Positions 5,286-5,615 of a DNA stretch of 5,615 nucleotides are shown piece after piece. Under the pieces are notes generated by a model that saw only the letters and a list, made by a program, of their open reading frames with translations, was not told the DNA's origin and did no database searches. Origin of the DNA: Clostridia bacterium (GTDB lineage: Bacteria; Bacillota; Clostridia; Christensenellales; UBA1242); contig JAFTJJ010000079.1 in the NCBI GenBank assembly GCA_017456465.1, positions 1 through 5,615 of the forward strand, given 5' to 3'. The first letter of the stretch is position 1. Each line of letters starts with the position of its first letter. The position numbers and the translations under genes were made by a program.

Positions 5286-5570
5286 ATGGGATCAGGCGGA
5301 GTGACGAACCGTGGTGTTGAAATAGTTTATGAGAGAAGTTTGAGAATGAAGGGAAAGCCAAATTCAAGATCAGACAGATATAAAAATGGGAAAAGAGTTC
5401 AAAGCAGGTGGTATGACAAAGATGGGAATGCGGAAAGGAACAGGGACTATGAACATCAAGATTCAAACCACACACATTTTTTTCCTCATGATCATGACTG
5501 GAATTGGGATGATGGAATTGGACACCGTGGTAAAGATCAGTTAAATCCAGATTATGAAAACTATTTCTAA
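5286..5570 (+). CDS. 94-residue Asp/His/Trp-rich protein of unknown function
   Basis: The start is ATG5286, preceded by an excellent GGGAGGTGA (5273-5281); the in-frame TTG at 5271 lies inside that site and is not used. The stop is TAA 5568-5570. The protein starts MGSGGVTNRG, with a basic middle (KGKPNSRSDRYKNGKRVQSR), then RWYDKDGNAERNRDYEH (41-57) and a striking HTHFFPHDHDWNWDDG (62-77), ending LNPDYENYF. It has no cysteine, no signal peptide and no membrane segment. The pattern R-W-Y-D-x-D-G-x-A, then D-Y-x-H and F-P-H-x-H-x-W resembles, from memory, short proteins and C-terminal tails attached to phage-head (MuF-like) and polymorphic-toxin-like proteins in Bacillota. That link is an inference; I cannot name a family. 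The His/Asp cluster could bind metal. Another gene begins 17 bases downstream, so it probably leads an operon. Confidence 0.85.
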   Translation: MGSGGVTNRGVEIVYERSLRMKGKPNSRSDRYKNGKRVQSRWYDKDGNAERNRDYEHQDSNHTHFFPHDHDWNWDDGIGHRGKDQLNPDYENYF

Positions 5571-5587
5571 AAGAGGTGTAGGAGTTT

Positions 5588-5615
5588 ATGAAAGAACAAA
5601 CAGAATATGAAATTC
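5588..5615 (+). CDS. start of a second gene in the same operon, truncated by the window
   Basis: ATG5588 opens a frame reading MKEQTEYEI up to the window end. It is preceded by AGGAG (5580-5584, three bases away) and AGAGGTG (5572-5578, nine bases away), the latter better spaced. It begins 17 bases after the 94-residue gene's stop with no terminator, so co-transcription is likely. Nine residues give no functional hint. If the upstream gene is toxin-like this could be its partner, but that is a guess. Confidence 0.55.

Noticed and set aside
5282..5287. TATAAT as a promoter -10 box
   Set aside because: It overlaps the ATG of the 94-residue gene, and the nearest -35-like TTGATT (5268-5273) is only 8 bases away.

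Overview
The window is a piece of bacterial chromosome of low to moderate GC, read with the standard bacterial code. TAA, TAG and TGA all serve as stops, and no internal TGA interrupts the long genes. Strong GGAGG-type ribosome binding sites, a near-consensus housekeeping promoter and a leaderless DUF11-repeat protein suggest a Gram-positive Bacillota, probably a gut-type Clostridia. That assignment is an inference from style; no rRNA or other marker in the window fixes it.

Layout. Bases 1-3308 carry four plus-strand genes: a 5'-truncated BRO/DinD-like protein; a short-chain dehydrogenase/reductase starting 3 bases after it; cysteinyl-tRNA synthetase (cysS) with its own sigma70-type promoter overlapping the dehydrogenase stop codon; and a 43-residue single-pass membrane protein directly behind cysS. 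A perfect 15-bp hairpin with A/T tails on both sides (3448-3486) lies between this block and a converging minus-strand gene (4388-3540), and looks like a shared bidirectional terminator. The minus-strand gene encodes an acidic, cysteine-free protein of two DUF11-type beta-sandwich repeats with no visible signal peptide or anchor.

Bases 4389-5285 form an approximately 900-base stretch with no convincing gene. Its left part is the upstream/leader region of the DUF11 gene and holds a 10-bp inverted repeat, two further hairpins and three TTGATC motifs. A plus-strand intrinsic terminator with no visible upstream gene sits at 4769-4790. The right part has a (CG)5 tract, a doubtful cysteine-rich reading frame, and a candidate promoter and leader for the last operon.

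Bases 5286-5615 start a new plus-strand operon: a 94-residue Asp/His/Trp-rich protein of unknown function, reminiscent of short tails seen on phage-head and polymorphic-toxin-like proteins, followed 17 bases later by the first codons of another gene.

Only the cysS function is certain. The BRO/SDR pair, the small membrane protein, the DUF11 protein with its structured leader, and the 94-residue gene with its unseen partner are the parts that deserve a second look. I see no CRISPR array, IS element, tRNA or rRNA.
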